Positions 49,046 to 63,003 of a stretch of DNA of 64,000 nt are shown in pieces. Below the pieces are notes generated by a model that worked only from the letters and a program-made list of their open reading frames with translations, was not told the DNA's origin and ran no database searches. A program made the translations under genes and the position numbers. Numbering within the stretch: position 1 is the first letter of the stretch; every line of letters starts with the position of its first letter. The stretch comes from Litomosoides sigmodontis (taxonomy: Eukaryota; Nematoda; Chromadorea; Rhabditida; Onchocercidae): NCBI GenBank assembly GCA_963070105.1, contig OY718805.1, positions 6,196,001 through 6,260,000 on the forward strand. The letters run 5' to 3'.

Positions 49046-50481
49046 CAGTTCGCCTTGATAATAGGAAGATATTCACTCATTTGATGCAAGTATTTTACAC
49101 ATTTTGTCTAGCTCTCTTTCAGAGCCATTGCATTGTTTGCGAAGCTAACAACTTGAAATGTAAACTTAGAAAAATTGAAAATCCACTAAATGTGGCTGGT
49201 GTTCCAGTGAGGAATATTAAAATGAAGCATTATATGAGAGAACAAACCACTCTGCACACACTTTCGATCTTCAATACCTTCCGCTTGAGATTTCCTAAAG
49301 AACAAGCTGCGTGCCTTTAATCTTTCACAAAAATCATGTGCCGCATCAGTTACGTGCAAATCCCTCGTTGTCACAGGGAAATCTGTTCATGAAAGGAACA
49401 ATACGATTAATCTCACACCACGAAAAGTTGTATTCCATGCGTCATGGGAAGATAATTAATTGTTTGGAAGAAGCAAAATTGAAACTGAACTTCTGAAGAG
49501 TGAATGATTGCTCAATTTTGTTATTTTCTAAAATAACAAAAATTTTATTCGATGTCGCACGTCGGGAAGCAACCAACGCATTTATGATAATGTTAGCTAC
49601 TGCTTGACGCTTTAAGCTACTTGTTGTAGGCGATGTAATTTGTTCAAAAGTGATAATCAGCACGTGAAAAAATACACGTATTGCCGAGAAATAGCTAAAC
49701 TTTCTGTTAACGCTGAATGGAAGGCAAAATCAATTGTTCTCTTCATATTTCATTTGATCAAAATAAAACTTGTGCAACCTGATTTAACATTATCGTCGGT
49801 CAATGGTACTTCATCATGAGTTTGCGTGTTTACGATTGATTCTGTCATTGTTTTTTTTTGGATTAATCAATGACGTGAAAACAACCAAACAGGATGATAT
49901 GACATTTACTAAATGATCGGATAACGGACTGCTGTGCGCCTTTATATGGCGCCATTTTGGGTGTTAAAAAGATTATAAAGCGAAACAGCAAGTGACTTTT
50001 GTAGAAATTAATACAACCGGCGAACAGATAACTGAAATGAACGGATAATGGCAATTTGAGAAACAATTGAACTGTCGCATTTAACAATGTAACATAGTTA
50101 AGTGATAAAGAGATTGAACAAGAACCCGCCAATAAGCTAAAATAATTGTGAAAAAAGAAACACATGAAAATTACTTCGAAGTGGTATAACTCAAAAAAAT
50201 TTGGGACTCAAAGTTTTGATTCGTTGGCTCAAGTTACCACAACTAACCTGTTTCATGTAAAGTCACAAATAATAAAATTTATAGATTCCGAAACTGAAGA
50301 TAGCGAAATTGCTGCGATAAACACGCCGTGTAACGAACTCAAGATTAGCGTCATAAATTTCACCCAAAAGAAGACTTGTTTGTTTAGACCTGAGAAAAGA
50401 TTGTCGGATTCGGAAGGACAAAAGTGACTTAAAAGATAAGTTTGCATCGCTTCGTGTCGGATGATATGGATGTCTGAGCTT
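49046..50481. other. Region between the pseudokinase and the hydroxylase
   Basis: No supported exon. Frames at 49012-49320 (+), 49863-50165 (-) and 50164-50427 (+) have no recognisable domain and no partner exons. The pseudokinase promoter or outron is expected in the left part. Confidence 0.5.
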
Positions 50482-53400
50482 TCATTTCATTAGTGCATCA
50501 GCGGCTAACTTTTCCACTGATTGAGTGAGTGGGTCGTAGTGGAACGAAAATGGCCTTTTAATCATTGAAATGTAAGACCTGAAAGCAAGTTCGACAGTGA
50601 AACATTGTTAGCCTTACGAATTACTCAAAATCTGCTAGAATACTATAATCGCTGACTAAAATGCTTGATTTTTTTCAAATTTTTTTCTGATCGTGAATTT
50701 TCAAATATTTGTTGAAAGTGGAAAAAACAGAAAATTATTGCAAAACATACGAAACTTCAAATGTTTGTTGATCTTTAGCTTGTGCAACAATTATCTGTTC
50801 AGACTTTATTTGCTTACGACGGTATTTATGAAATTTCAATCTAAAACTAATTGCCGGGAACTATGACGCGACATTTGGATTTGAAGCAATTACGAATTTT
50901 AAATCAAAATTTGCATAGCAGAATACTTTTTGTTCGTTTCAGAACATGCTCCTATTGTATTGAATAGGTACTTTGAATTAAGCGGACATTGCGTTTTCTG
51001 ATAAGAATGAAGTAAGGCGTCAATAAGGAAGTCATAAGTAAGGCTTATTTAGTAGTAGTGAGAATCTAAAAGTATTGAAATATGTTGGAGTAAAACGGAG
51101 TGGAAATCTCAAGACAAAGATTTCAAGAAAAGCATAGATTCAAAATAAAGGTTTGAATGAGAGAGATTCCTATTTCAACAACAAATTTCAATGATTACAT
51201 GCCTTATTTTGTGAAATGCTTCACTAATACTCTCCGAATAAAAATAGGCTCTTTGAAAATTGGTGACTTCCGGTTCCGTTTCAATCACATCAACGGGATC
51301 AAATCGATAAACTTTAGCTTCAGGTGATGTACAGAACTGAAAGAATCCTTTTCAACTACACATGTGTACCTGTACTGTTCAACAATCATTATACATCCAA
51401 CGATTACCAAACCTTAAGCTCATCGAAACACGATAGCAACCCTGCTCCATAAACTTTCAAATTCCGCTTCCTCTCGTCGAATTTTTCGCCTTCCACCAAT
51501 AGACCAAATTCAAATGTGAAGAAGTAAAGCTGAAATAGATTTTTCTAACTCCTGTGACCTTAAGCAAACGCACTAATTCTTAATAAAATTGCGAAAATAT
51601 TGAAATCACGGCATATAATGGAACGAACCCGTATCAAAGCATTACAGTCTTCTTCGGATGAACAAAGACTTGCAATTCCAATTTCCTGAGTAAGTTGGGC
51701 ATATGCCGGATCCAGAAACATTGCCATATGTCCGAGCATTTCATGACATAAATCTCTAAATAAACACTTAAAGAGTCTCATTTTCAAAGGCAATTTTACG
51801 TTATCATCAAAAATTCCGAGTTTTCATTTTTTTTCTTTAGGCACGGCATTTAGGTAAGTCTTACGGTTCAGGAGTGTAGTGCGGATCGGTATGATGACGG
51901 ATGTACTGCGTACAGCAGAAAACACGAAATGCTAGCGCAGCTAGAAAATTTCGAGGAGTTAAGTAACCGCCACATGGACGAAGGATGAAGCCAGTTTTGT
52001 CTGAAAATTACACGTGAAACGATAGCGCCTAATTGAAGAGACTGAAGCAGTACCTGTCGGGTGATATCTCATAAGCATTTCCTTCCGCACGTAGCAAATG
52101 CCATATTGACTGATAGAGTATAAAAGGTTCAGTCTGATCTTTCCGATGAATGATCTTTCCTAAATTTCTCATGAATACCAAGTATTACAACCGCCACAAT
52201 TCTACATATTATTGCTACGCTGCTCGTTACGACATGTTTTTCAAATTTCAAGATGCAGGCGCCAAAATTTCGATTAGAAAAATTGTGAAAAACTTTTTAA
52301 ATAAATAAGTCTCTAAAAATGTACTTTGCAGATAGTTTGAAATGTCTTCCAATTGTGGAATTTGATTTTCTGAATAGCCGCATTGTTCTTCAAGCAATTT
52401 GAAATTGTCCAAAAATTCTTTGCATGCAAACTTGTTATGCAATAACTTCAGGTCACGATAGATTGCACCCCTGAGAGTGAAAATATCAAACTTCACTTCA
52501 TATTAAATTAATTGATGAATAAATGACACTTGACGTGGATGTTCAGTAAACAAAAACATAACAAAATTTTGGCACTATTTGACGTTTATCACAAGGTGGT
52601 CTGTTAAAGCACATTTTCAAAGGCATCATTTGCGACACATACCATGTCCTCGTTTCCACTGCTGTGTAGTCTATTCGTGGTATTGGTGTTCCACTATTAA
52701 AATAGATCTTGTTATTTCAACATTTCAGCATATCGATAAATCAATATTTGAAATTTCTCTATTTGAATGGAAAACCCAAAAATGCAATATTTCTATGAAA
52801 AATGATTTTGTCTTTCAAATCCGTTTTCTTTTGATTAGAGTCCAAGCTATACTAGTATTCACTCTGCAGATAATTCATCAAGTATATCGTCCTCCTCCGT
52901 ATTATTAGAAAGAGAACTTGAAATGTATTACATGTGAAAACTTGACCGAAATGAATTAATTGATCCTTCAAAAAGCTATCATTGAAATTTGCACAAGTCG
53001 TACTATTGCATAAAGTAAATTTAAAGAATAAGTTGAAACTTAGTAGTACTAGTAGTGCTATATTACTTACTGTTTATAATCATTTGCAATATCCAAAAAC
53101 CATTCCCTTCTCTTCCGATATTCCTTGTCTTTAAAACTCTGCAAAAGTTATTATTACACTGCTAGCACGTGGAAAATCAAATAAAAATTTTTGAACAGAT
53201 AATGTTCGAACAAAAGAACAATCTTAATCAGTTTATCAGGACAGCGTTATTATTCAGGTCAATTAAATAATGCTAATTAATCCTAAATTGATAGATTACG
53301 CATTGTTCAAATCGTCTAAAACTGACGGGATGATTCTTCAACTCTGCAGAAGTGGTCGAATCGAGCATGATAACTCTGTTACAGATATGATCCAAATCGG

Positions 53401-53750
53401 AAATCTGTCTCGGATACCATCTTCCTGACTGGATATCTACAAAGCTGTATGCAGCAGGGTATTCTTAAACTAATTTATTCCTCATACCGATATCCAAGAT
53501 ATCGCTAATCCGTCGCTCACCACTTTACCTTATATTCAGTAAATGAAAGCACACCTTCATCAGACGGCGTAGTATAAAAAGAGTACTGTAAGCTGATAAC
53601 ATCCTTCCTGCAATAATTTTGCATTACTGAAGGAAATGCAAAATAAGAATGTCGCAGTGAATAAATTCAAAATAAACTTTCGTAGTTTAAACTGTTCGTG
53701 AAAAAAATGCTAAAAAATGAGCTTACCGCAGAAGGTTACGACTATATTCA
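50482..53750 (-). CDS. Aromatic amino acid hydroxylase, tryptophan hydroxylase-like
   Basis: Well supported exons: 53327-53436 (or from 53428), 53071-53138, 52643-52693, 52325-52470, 51865-52000, 51629-51755, 51413-51529, 51203-51336, 50482-50578; weaker upstream exons 53529-53607 and 53727-53750. About 325 residues are firm. This tetrahydrobiopterin- and iron-dependent monooxygenase family makes 5-hydroxytryptophan, DOPA or tyrosine. [53 protein letters not shown] and YTPEP lead to the iron ligands in CHEMLGH and the glutamate in FTFEFGL. ISDLDH, GYLTPR, YFFT and AKVxxFDP favour tryptophan hydroxylase over phenylalanine or tyrosine hydroxylase. Oddities: about seven extra residues after EFGL ([12 protein letters not shown]), LCHEML for the usual ICHELL, a GC donor before the last exon, and a stop soon after [15 protein letters not shown], so no C-terminal tetramerisation helix. 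The regulatory N-terminus is unresolved. Confidence 0.88.
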
Positions 53751-54881
53751 CTGAAATAGGGCAATACTCTCCCTGTAATACTCTCTTCAATCAAAAATGC
53801 GTGAGAATATTTGATTTAAATTAATTTATATACGTAAAATTTTAAGGCCCACTTTAGAAGAGCGTTGAATATTTCCAGCAACTAATATTTTCCATTTCTT
53901 AAAAAAAATTAAAAAATGCTTTTTAATTTTTTTAAAATTCCCTCAGAAGTAGAGAAAAGAATAACGTGGAGAATTCTTTAAATTATAAAAAAACATTTAT
54001 CAAGGTTTAAAAATTCTAATGAATTTGTTAGTATTGTATGAATACATACAGCAACTTCTGCAACTTCCGAACGACGAGAGACGCATCATTTTAGAGTGAA
54101 ATAATCGAGACTAGTAAGCAGTAGCCTGAAGCATTTTTAGTGGAAATTTAATGAAATAACTAATTCATAAGGTCTGGAAAATTGCAAAGTTAAATTAGAT
54201 TGAAACGTCACATATGTCCTCGTCAGTAGAGCCAGTTAGCAGCACTGAATGGAGCAGGAACGAAACGGGACGGGACGATCATGTGCTCCTTATTTATCAC
54301 AGATAGCAAAATGCTTGTTCCTAAGTGCTTTCTTTCCTCTCACTCATTTCACTTCATCGGCATGCACAGAGAGAAAGTTTGCTTGCTAAATCTCTTTGAT
54401 GAACCGAATTCGTTAATGACATGGAAAACATGGAAAAAACAGTGAAATTTGCTATTTCAATGAATGCGAATTTTTTATTACACAAACTCCTCACATATCA
54501 CTTTCAATTATTGCAATGTCGGTTGGAGCTAAGGAAGCAGTTGTGCTACTTTTCCCGCATTAAGCTCGTATTTCGTCTGTTTGCATTTGTTGATGCAACT
54601 TTGAGAATATTAGTGACTTAATCTCTGATCACCGATCCGACTAGAAGCTCGTGCTAAGGGATATCTGACACGCAACGCTGCAAGAAGGCACAATGGGTAC
54701 GAGTGAAGCGAGCCAGCATTCAATAGCACTGACGTAATAGGCAAATTGGCGTGGTTGCGTTGCGTTGTTTGGGAGGAAGACGACAGTTAATATATTATTC
54801 ATCCTGATTTATTCTTCCCACGGATGCCTAGCTGCGATAATTGGCTCAGTGAGAAGTTAGACAATAAACAATAACTAGGCA

Positions 54882-54957
54882 ATGGGCCAAGTTCAAACAA
54901 AACTGTTGTTGGCAAAAAAGTTGGGAGAAGAACTCGGCCACGCTTCGTCTTATGGAA
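54882..54957 (+). CDS. Candidate first coding exon, gene unknown
   Basis: An ATG at 54882 opens MGQVQTKLLLAKKLGEELGH and runs to a consensus GTGAGT donor at 54958 (phase 1). The amphipathic Lys/Glu/Leu composition and the MG start, which would permit N-myristoylation, look more like protein than chance. A second ATG in another frame at 54952 leads to a GTAAGT donor at 55084, so only one can be real, if either. No downstream exon could be matched. Confidence 0.25.
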
Positions 54958-57900
54958 GTGAGTGAACGAAGAGATGCTCTTTTCGAGACACCGCTTGATA
55001 ACGCTTGTTGCGTTGCATTAATTCCACGTGATGAAAGTCGAAGTTATCGTCGTGACACGCCCTGTCCAACGAATAGTGTGGTAAGTCATTGTGATGAAGC
55101 AAAATAATAATATATGCTTTGTTGGGAAGGAAAGGCTCCGTTCCAACGTCAATCTTTCCAGCCGTGCTGTGCCCGTTGCGTGACCGTCGTCGACTTGTCC
55201 TCATATTCAAAAACTTTTGCAAACCCAAGAAAACGAAGCTTTTTTTAATTGCTTGCTTGGTGAAAATATCTTGAAAAAAGGCAATATTTTGTTGCGAGAA
55301 ACTTGCAGAATTATATATAATAATTTACATCACTTTGATGAGGCCGATTTTGCTTTAGTAAAGCAATAAAAAATTTACGTTTCATTTAAATCAGCACAGT
55401 TGAAAAATGGAATTTGTGGTGGGTGGGAAGGAATCCCTACTGGTACATTATTGGTGTTGGAAGTTTATCAACAGCTATTGTGTGGATTTTGTGGATATCG
55501 TGTGGATGAAGAATTTCTCTATCTGCAAAGACAATCATTCCCAAAATTTATGCTTGCAGTGAATTAAAATTACATCGCAATTGCAACAGTTGTCGTTAGC
55601 ACTAGCAATCAACAACCTGTCCGTCGGTTATCACGTAAAGATGGAAGATTTGTTAGACGTCTTAATTTCAGTTATAAAATGGCATATGCGCTTGTCATCA
55701 TCATCATCATCCTGTAATCGATAGCATTGCTATTGTATTGCCAGTGGTATTTTTGAGATGCATCATATTACGTGAACATAGCATGGCATTTTTCAATAAC
55801 TTCGACAATCCGGTAGGAGTTAAATTTAAAGTTTGAAGAACGATTGAAAATTTTCATCCGTTGACATTCATTCATTCATATTCGCGAACTCCTCAGCAAC
55901 TCATTATTATTTCTCACTGTCATATTGAGGTGTCAGTGTGACTGATGATGCATTGGTCATCCGCTTTCCATGTGCTCATGAACGATGTGCCATTGAAACT
56001 GACTGACCAAATCAATAACGAACGAACCCTTTCATTTACTTTTTATTTTCGTTTAATTATCAGTTGAAAGAGGATGTTGTGCTTGCTGCCTTCTAAAGTT
56101 CAATTCCTTCTCAATTACATCAATGAAAAGGTTTAATTAATATTAAAATATGTCGCACGGTGTTCTAGTGAATTCGAACTTTCGCTGCAACTAAAATAGG
56201 AGGGGAAAAGTTGTAAAAATTGTGAAACTTTAAGGAAAACTGTATGAAATTTATACTGTCTGACGCCAATTACTCACTCGTTTTTTTCCTCAAAATTTGG
56301 AAAAGTGTGGGATCGGTGGGCGGAATAGGATGGAGTTTTTTTTTTGACTTGCAATGCTTCAAAGCGAAAAAAAAGAGTGAGCTAATTGTTATCCTCACCT
56401 TCCATTGAAAAGTAAATGTGTGCAATCATTCTTGCAAAAGTTTTGAGAAAATTTAAAACGGTTTGAAAACTGAAAGTGAATTTCCTCGCTCACTTTCGAG
56501 CCAAATTAGTTTTCCATATCAATTTCATTCTTTATATCAAGTCTTTTTGACTTCACTATCATCATTCCCTCCAATTTAACTGCGATCCGTTAGATTCTCC
56601 TGTTCGAATCAGTCCTTTTCGAACTGTTCTTAAGGTTTATCCAATCACTAATTTCCTTATTTGGATTCCTAGAAAGTTTGAAACACAATGGTGAACATCT
56701 TCTAGACATATGATAAACGCATGCAGGAAATTTATCTATTCCTTTGCGTTTGAATTTCTCGATGCTTAAAGTTGAGATTGGAATGAGATGGAATGTTTGT
56801 GTGGAGAAATTGTAGGACTTGCTTCATATTTTCACATTGAGGTAGCAGTTTCAGGTGAGTTAATTATTTTGGAAACAGTTTTTTGAATGAACCGTCATTT
56901 TTAAAAATCAGATCAAATGGTTTTTACTTTTCGTCACTTTCTTCAACACCGTCTCCCCACCAATCATTGGTTCATATATTCTTAATAAACATCATCGCAT
57001 TATCATAAATCATTTTCGATTAGAATTAATTTAAAAAAATTATAGATTGTACACTTGGTTTATAAATTTGGGGATGTGATCAGTGCAATCAATGCAGTGC
57101 TCATCCTCTCCCATAGTATCACATACATCCCCAATCATTCAACCTTTTGTTTTATTCATTCATTCGCTATTTGTATGATCAATGAAAAAAGGGAAATACT
57201 ACAGGAAAAGTTCAATGGGATAGTTCGGGTAATAAAATAAGAAGTAAACCGTAAAAGGTTTGGACTACAAAAATATCCATTGAAAAAAAAGATTGGAGCA
57301 TTGATTGGAGCAAAAAGATTGTGGATGCCTTGATGCATCACTCGATGTTAGAAGTAATAACAGCTAGCCTTACTGGAAACACTTCTGTATTTCCTGTAAT
57401 TCAGTACAATTACAATAGTACGCCCATTTTACAGTGTTGTAAACAGCAACTGTTTTGTAGCAATTATGCATATCAGTTGTTCATTTGCCTTTTTCCAGTT
57501 CCACTGTTTAAGATGTCAGAGCACTAAGAGCACTGAATTCATCAATCACATTTCGCAATAAGAGACATGGCGGAGCTGGAAAGCTTAACTTGGAAATGAG
57601 TGCTTACTTTCCTCTAGAAGAAGAGAAATTCCTTTAGATTAGTTCGAATCCACCATCTCCACTACTCCAATCTCTCCGTGCATCACTCATATGCAAATCA
57701 GATGTACAAATGTTAACTGTAAGCATAAACATCGTTTACCTTTCATTTGCATGCCACATTTGCTCCAATGTTCTCAGAAACAAATTCTGATACTACTTTG
57801 TCGGTTCGTTGAATCCTACCTACTACATTACATCTGGCACTTTTCTGATTACCACCAAGAATTCATCACAATGAGCCATCTGGTGATATCTCTTTCAGCA

Positions 57901-59218
57901 ATCATCTGACAGCATATAGGTGATTTTTGAAAACGTTTGAAGAGATCCCAAAACTGCTCTAACGTAGGGCGGTAAGGTATGCTTTAAAACCGGTCTTTTA
58001 AAATTTAACTCATTCTATAAATTTTCCAAAAATCATCAGCCCGAATAATAATTCAACAAGAAACAACGATAAAAAGCGCGTTTAAGTATCGAAGAAAGTA
58101 GCATATATCACAAAAGTACAGTGATCGTTTATTTCGGTCCTTTCAACGTTAGAAGTCAGTGACGCTACGGTTCGTTATGGTTTTCATCTGAATCGGTCAC
58201 ATTTAACTTCTTCTTCCAACAAACTATTCCGTTTCACTTTGTGCTTTTCCCTTCTCCAATATTTCCATTAGACGTTTGAAATCGATGAAAGAGCGAAGAA
58301 GTGAAATCGCTTCAGCTGTTCTGTGATCTTACATCAAATTGAAAACAATTTCGCTCCCCTCTCGCCTTACTCCCCCTTCTTCCCCCCTCTTTCTGCCTTT
58401 CTTTCTCCCCTCTCTCTCTTCTCTCTCTGAAGAATAGTAAAATCAACTTGTTAATATCTCAAGTCAATTCTAGCACATACTTAGTGATCGTACGTATGCA
58501 TATTATCCATCATAGGTAGGCGTCAGTAAGCCTTCGAAATTGCAGCAGTCGATCATCGATCAGTGGTAAAATTATTATTAATAATTTTTTTCTTTCTGCA
58601 ATTTTTCTTTTCTTCGTTTTTTTCCTTCTCGTCATTTCTTCTTTCTGTAACGCCTAAAGATATGGGGAAATTTCAAGACAAGAAAGAAATTTTGCTTATC
58701 TTTCATTTTGGTGCGAAACGATACAAGCGGTAATAACTTCCCTTTCCCAGCAACAATGAAATGGCCAATTCTTTTCTTCTGTTGGGCACATCCAGGGGCT
58801 CTGTCTAATTGGAAGATAATATTCACTGTGTGAAACGAGCTAAGCTTTCCCTCCCTCAAGTTGCTTCCTTTATTTTCAACTAAACTTCATAAGAAGCTGT
58901 TCGTTGTTGTGAATATGAAGCGATGATGTTCCCGCCACTGGTTAATACCTTACTGGGATGACGTCACTGAATTGCATACTTCCTCATAGCATTACTTAGA
59001 AAATTAGAAAAAGAGCCATTAATTTACATTCCAAACTCTAGTGCTAGAAATGAAATTTGAAAATCCATCATTCCCTCATCGCTTCTTCATTCTTCATAAG
59101 CGTTTGTTTTCCACTGCTCATGTTACCGATCTTTGGACTCTTCGACGCGGCACCAAATATATTGACAACTACTTCCTATCTGTAGATTGGTGACGATCAA
59201 TTCAAACACGAAAATTCT

Positions 59219-59273
59219 ACCTCTCTCTCTCTCTCTCCCTCTCTCTTTCTCTCTCGCTCCCTCTTCCTCCTTA
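59219..59273. repeat. CT-rich low-complexity tract
   Basis: Mostly CT dinucleotides with a few CCC/TTT interruptions, inside the long non-coding region. Confidence 0.9.
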
Positions 59274-61950
59274 TTCAAGGAGATTAAATTCACAAGTCAC
59301 ATTGAGCATTTCTGGACAAATTACGACTATAGGAGGAAGAATGCTTGATCATCGCAACTTTAGGACATTGCTGACGTCATGACGTAAACATTTCTTTGTA
59401 TAACAGCCTTCCTTCCCAATTATACCCATCAACTAATTCATATTATTATCAGTGAGTAACAGAATGGATCATTTGATGGTATGGTTAATTGAACTTCCTT
59501 CCTAGTATCTCTCTACCTGTCTCTCCTCTATTGTTCATTTTCCCCAATCCCATCCTTTTTTTCTTTTGCGCTTGAAAAGCGATAAAAATTGGCATATTTC
59601 AGCAGTGATGTGTTCACCACCAGTTTTATACGTTTCTACGTCACACGTCGGTTTATCAAAAATCCTGATGATACGAAATGATACGCGCCCTTAACAGTAG
59701 CAGTTTTTTCCCCTTAAATAATGTGAGAGGTTGGAGAAGGGAAGAGATCGTATCATTTCCTTCTAACCAATTGGCGTATGTTAATGTTTACATAAGCAGT
59801 GAATGTCGAGAGTTACCGTGAAAGTTTTCGCAGTGAGGCAGTTCGCGAGAGCTATCGAGCTTGTTGAGTTAGTTAGTTCACGGAGGGAAGGGAAGGCGCC
59901 GAATTTGCCAGTTTGAAACTTCTGAAAGGCTTGTCCGGACGAAGTAATTCATTTTATTATCAATCTAAACAAGTAATAGCATTGAACATTTCTTTGTGAA
60001 ATGTCGCGTGTTCAGTACGTCTTCGCAGCTCAGTGTTTCACACTGGCACCGTGACGACGCAGTCCGTCCACTTCTTCTGACCGCTTTCCGTTCAAGCGAT
60101 AGTTTCCCTTTCTTCTACCTGCCTAGTTGTACTACGTATAGCTAGCTCATCCACCCGCATTGATCTTTCTACAAAACGATATTTGCTTGTTGAGCCTCAA
60201 CTATTTTGCACGACGGCAAATGCATTTCTCAAATCGGCGTAACGTGGAATGCTGGAGTGAAGCCACCGTCCGTTCGTTTGTCGCAAGAAGAAATAATAGA
60301 AGTGAGCGCGTGAACTTTTAACTGGCATGGGAATATCGGTACACCGGAAGCCTAAAGGAAAATGGAACTCATCGCTCTCCGATATTGCATTCGGAAAAGG
60401 GAAAGAGGAAGACGAGTGGTGCAGTGACACCGACCTAGTTCACATTGCTACCACTACTGCAACTTCTCATGTTCCAGTTCTTCTTCAAGCGATACTTCGA
60501 ATTATGAAATCTCATTAAATGGAAGTGGCGGTCGCCCTATGCAAGTGAAATTTATCAGCTAATCCCTCTGTCATCGTAAACTGTCCCGATCGATGGCTGT
60601 CACAGATAGCTGCTGACTGCTACAAGTGGATGGTCCCGATCGAATTTCAGCAACAACCGAAGGATCGTCGATCTCTCTTTCCTTCTGCTCCTCTCTCGCT
60701 CTCTCTTTCCACTCCTTTGTTTGTACATCTCTTATTCTGTCGTGTTACCCTACCATCCTGTCGTTTCCAAATTTGTAGTATAATTAGAAATCATCTTGTT
60801 GTTTGTTACAAACGTTTTTCTTCCTTTCTTCATTATCTGCCTTCTTTTCCTGTCCCCAATATTCTATGCTGCCTTTTTCTGTCTAATGTCACCTGCAAAC
60901 TATGCACTGTCCTGTTGTTTACACATTAAGGCATAGTTGGTACATGTTCTGTTTTTCACTCTTCCGCATTTGCCTTTTCTCCTTCATGGTTTACACTCTC
61001 TCACATCTCTGTTATCTCTCGCCGTTATTATTGCATTTGGAGTGACTCTAACTGACTGGTACGATGGCTGTCTGCTCGATTGTTGGAAGAGCGCACGATG
61101 AAGGGGATGCGTGCTTCTGGAAGGTTCTCGATTCTACAGGAAGGCGTTGTACGCTGACGCTGTGAGGTGACGACGTTGCCTTCTGAATCTCTCCACGGTC
61201 ATTTACGGCCTTCATTTCTGTGCCTATTGGAAATCGTTAGTCCTCCAGCAGCTCAAGCCCATTTACATTTATTTCATCAACATCGGTGATTTTCCCATTT
61301 TCTGCTCGTAAATTGCGATCGAATTTCCAGCTTCTGCAAGCAAAATCTCTTCTCATCCTGGCCGTCTCTCTCAATGATTCGTTCCTTTTCATCGCTCAGG
61401 TAGCCTAAGTGACAGACTGCTTTGACTGTTTTGTTGGCTGTGTTAAAATTTTGTTACACTATTTACTTATATCTATGCACACGTGTATATCATGCATGAT
61501 GACGTTCGCACCTCCGAATTTTGTTTTCTGACCTTATTAGATGAGAAATGACTGACCTTTGAGCATTACTAAAATCTATTATATAATCACTCACGTAACA
61601 CTCCTGCACTGCGCTACCACACATCTGTAGGAACACGTAGAACTCACATCTTCGCTTCCCATGATGGTCTTAATCCGATAGTGATGTTACTGCACTTTGA
61701 ATTGGGGCAGTGCCGCTTGAACCGGCGATCGGTGTTTGGAGCACCTTCCGTGGGTGCTTCACATTTTGCTTCCTTCCATTGCATCGCAGAGCAGCACAGC
61801 AACGTACCATCACATTCCTTCCGGATATACAAATATTTGTATATAGATAGGTGTTATATGTAGAAAACAATATATGTATGCTCTGGTCGGATCCGTTTTA
61901 CCTGATTCACTAAATCACATCTCTTCGTCTTTCGTTTCCATTTTATAAAT

Positions 61951-62010
61951 GCGTGAGGATGGCATTTGCTTATTTGCGGTGAATAATGATCAAGTTGCCA
62001 ATGAAGCCGG
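61951..62010 (+). CDS. Candidate short coding exon, gene unknown
   Basis: An ATG at 61951 opens MREDGICLFAVNNDQVANEA and meets a consensus GTAAGT donor at 62011. There is no AG acceptor close upstream, so it would be a first exon. The peptide resembles no family I can name. Low confidence. Confidence 0.2.
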
Positions 62011-63003
62011 TAAGTTGAGGGATTAATTTACATCGACTTGTTGAGCTCAAAAGTCATATTTTGACGAATTTTTTTTTGAACGCGTTTTGTTATGCGTGCT
62101 CTGTAAATGCAAAAAGATGTGGATAAATTGGGGAGAATGTGGAATACACCTGTACCGTTTGGTTCCTAATTTAGTAGGTTGATTTATCTGGCGAAGTGAA
62201 CTGTAGTGCGCGATCAGTCTAACTAAAGGTAAATAAGAAACTGGGAGATTCTATGGAATGTGATTAGTAGGTTTTCGAAGTGCATCTCCCTCATTTCATC
62301 ACACACATCACTAAACCAACGAGAATAATTGTGCAAGTGGATCTGTATTTGTTTAGTTCAGTCCATTCCTTATACATACCTTTTTTCAAAAGCCTACTGT
62401 GTTGCACTAAGTGCTTGTGTGCAGCGCTGATCTTTTATTGAAGGAATTATGCTGTGACAATTTGCTTATGTTCGTGAAAATAGTGTATTATAGCGGAAGC
62501 TTATCGTTTCATTTTTCATAGAGAATTGATTTTTGTAAAAGTCCTTATTTCACCGGGGAAAATTTCCAGCACCATGTTTTTTAAATAAGTTGTTTGGTAA
62601 TTTTCAGTAAAAAATGGTAAGTTGCTAATAGTAGGTTGTAAAAAATATTTTCAGTAAGTTGCTTACGACTGACTTTGTAAGAGGTTTCTTTTGCTCAGCA
62701 TTTACTGAATATGGTTTCCATTCAAATAACAATGAGTTGTACAGTAGACATTTTAGTCGTAAAGCATATGTCACTGACCATTGTCATTCTGCTGTTAACT
62801 TCAGAAACCTACCACATCACCGTTACTTACCATTCCAAGACTCGTTCATAATACTTTGAAGATTTCGTATTATTTTACTAGTTATGTAATGCTGAATCCC
62901 ACGTGGCATTTTATGCATCTCTTTTTCTTATATTTTATAGCGTCATCGTTATTTTTGTACTAGTGCTTTAGAAATTAAAGATTGAAGATGTATGTGCTTG
63001 CAG

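Larger units (their letters stand above)
53780..63003. other. Long non-coding region with pyrimidine-rich tracts
   Basis: About 9 kb with no gene I can support. CT-rich runs lie at about 58375-58430, 59219-59273 and 60665-60715. A GC-richer stretch spans about 59850-61400, with several CG dinucleotides. It may hold the 5' end and promoter of the hydroxylase and first exons of a + strand gene. Two candidate + exons are listed separately. Confidence 0.5.

Noticed and set aside
56590..56630. T-loop-like GTTCGAATC suggesting a tRNA
   Set aside because: The flanking bases do not pair into a T-stem, and no acceptor or anticodon arm is visible.
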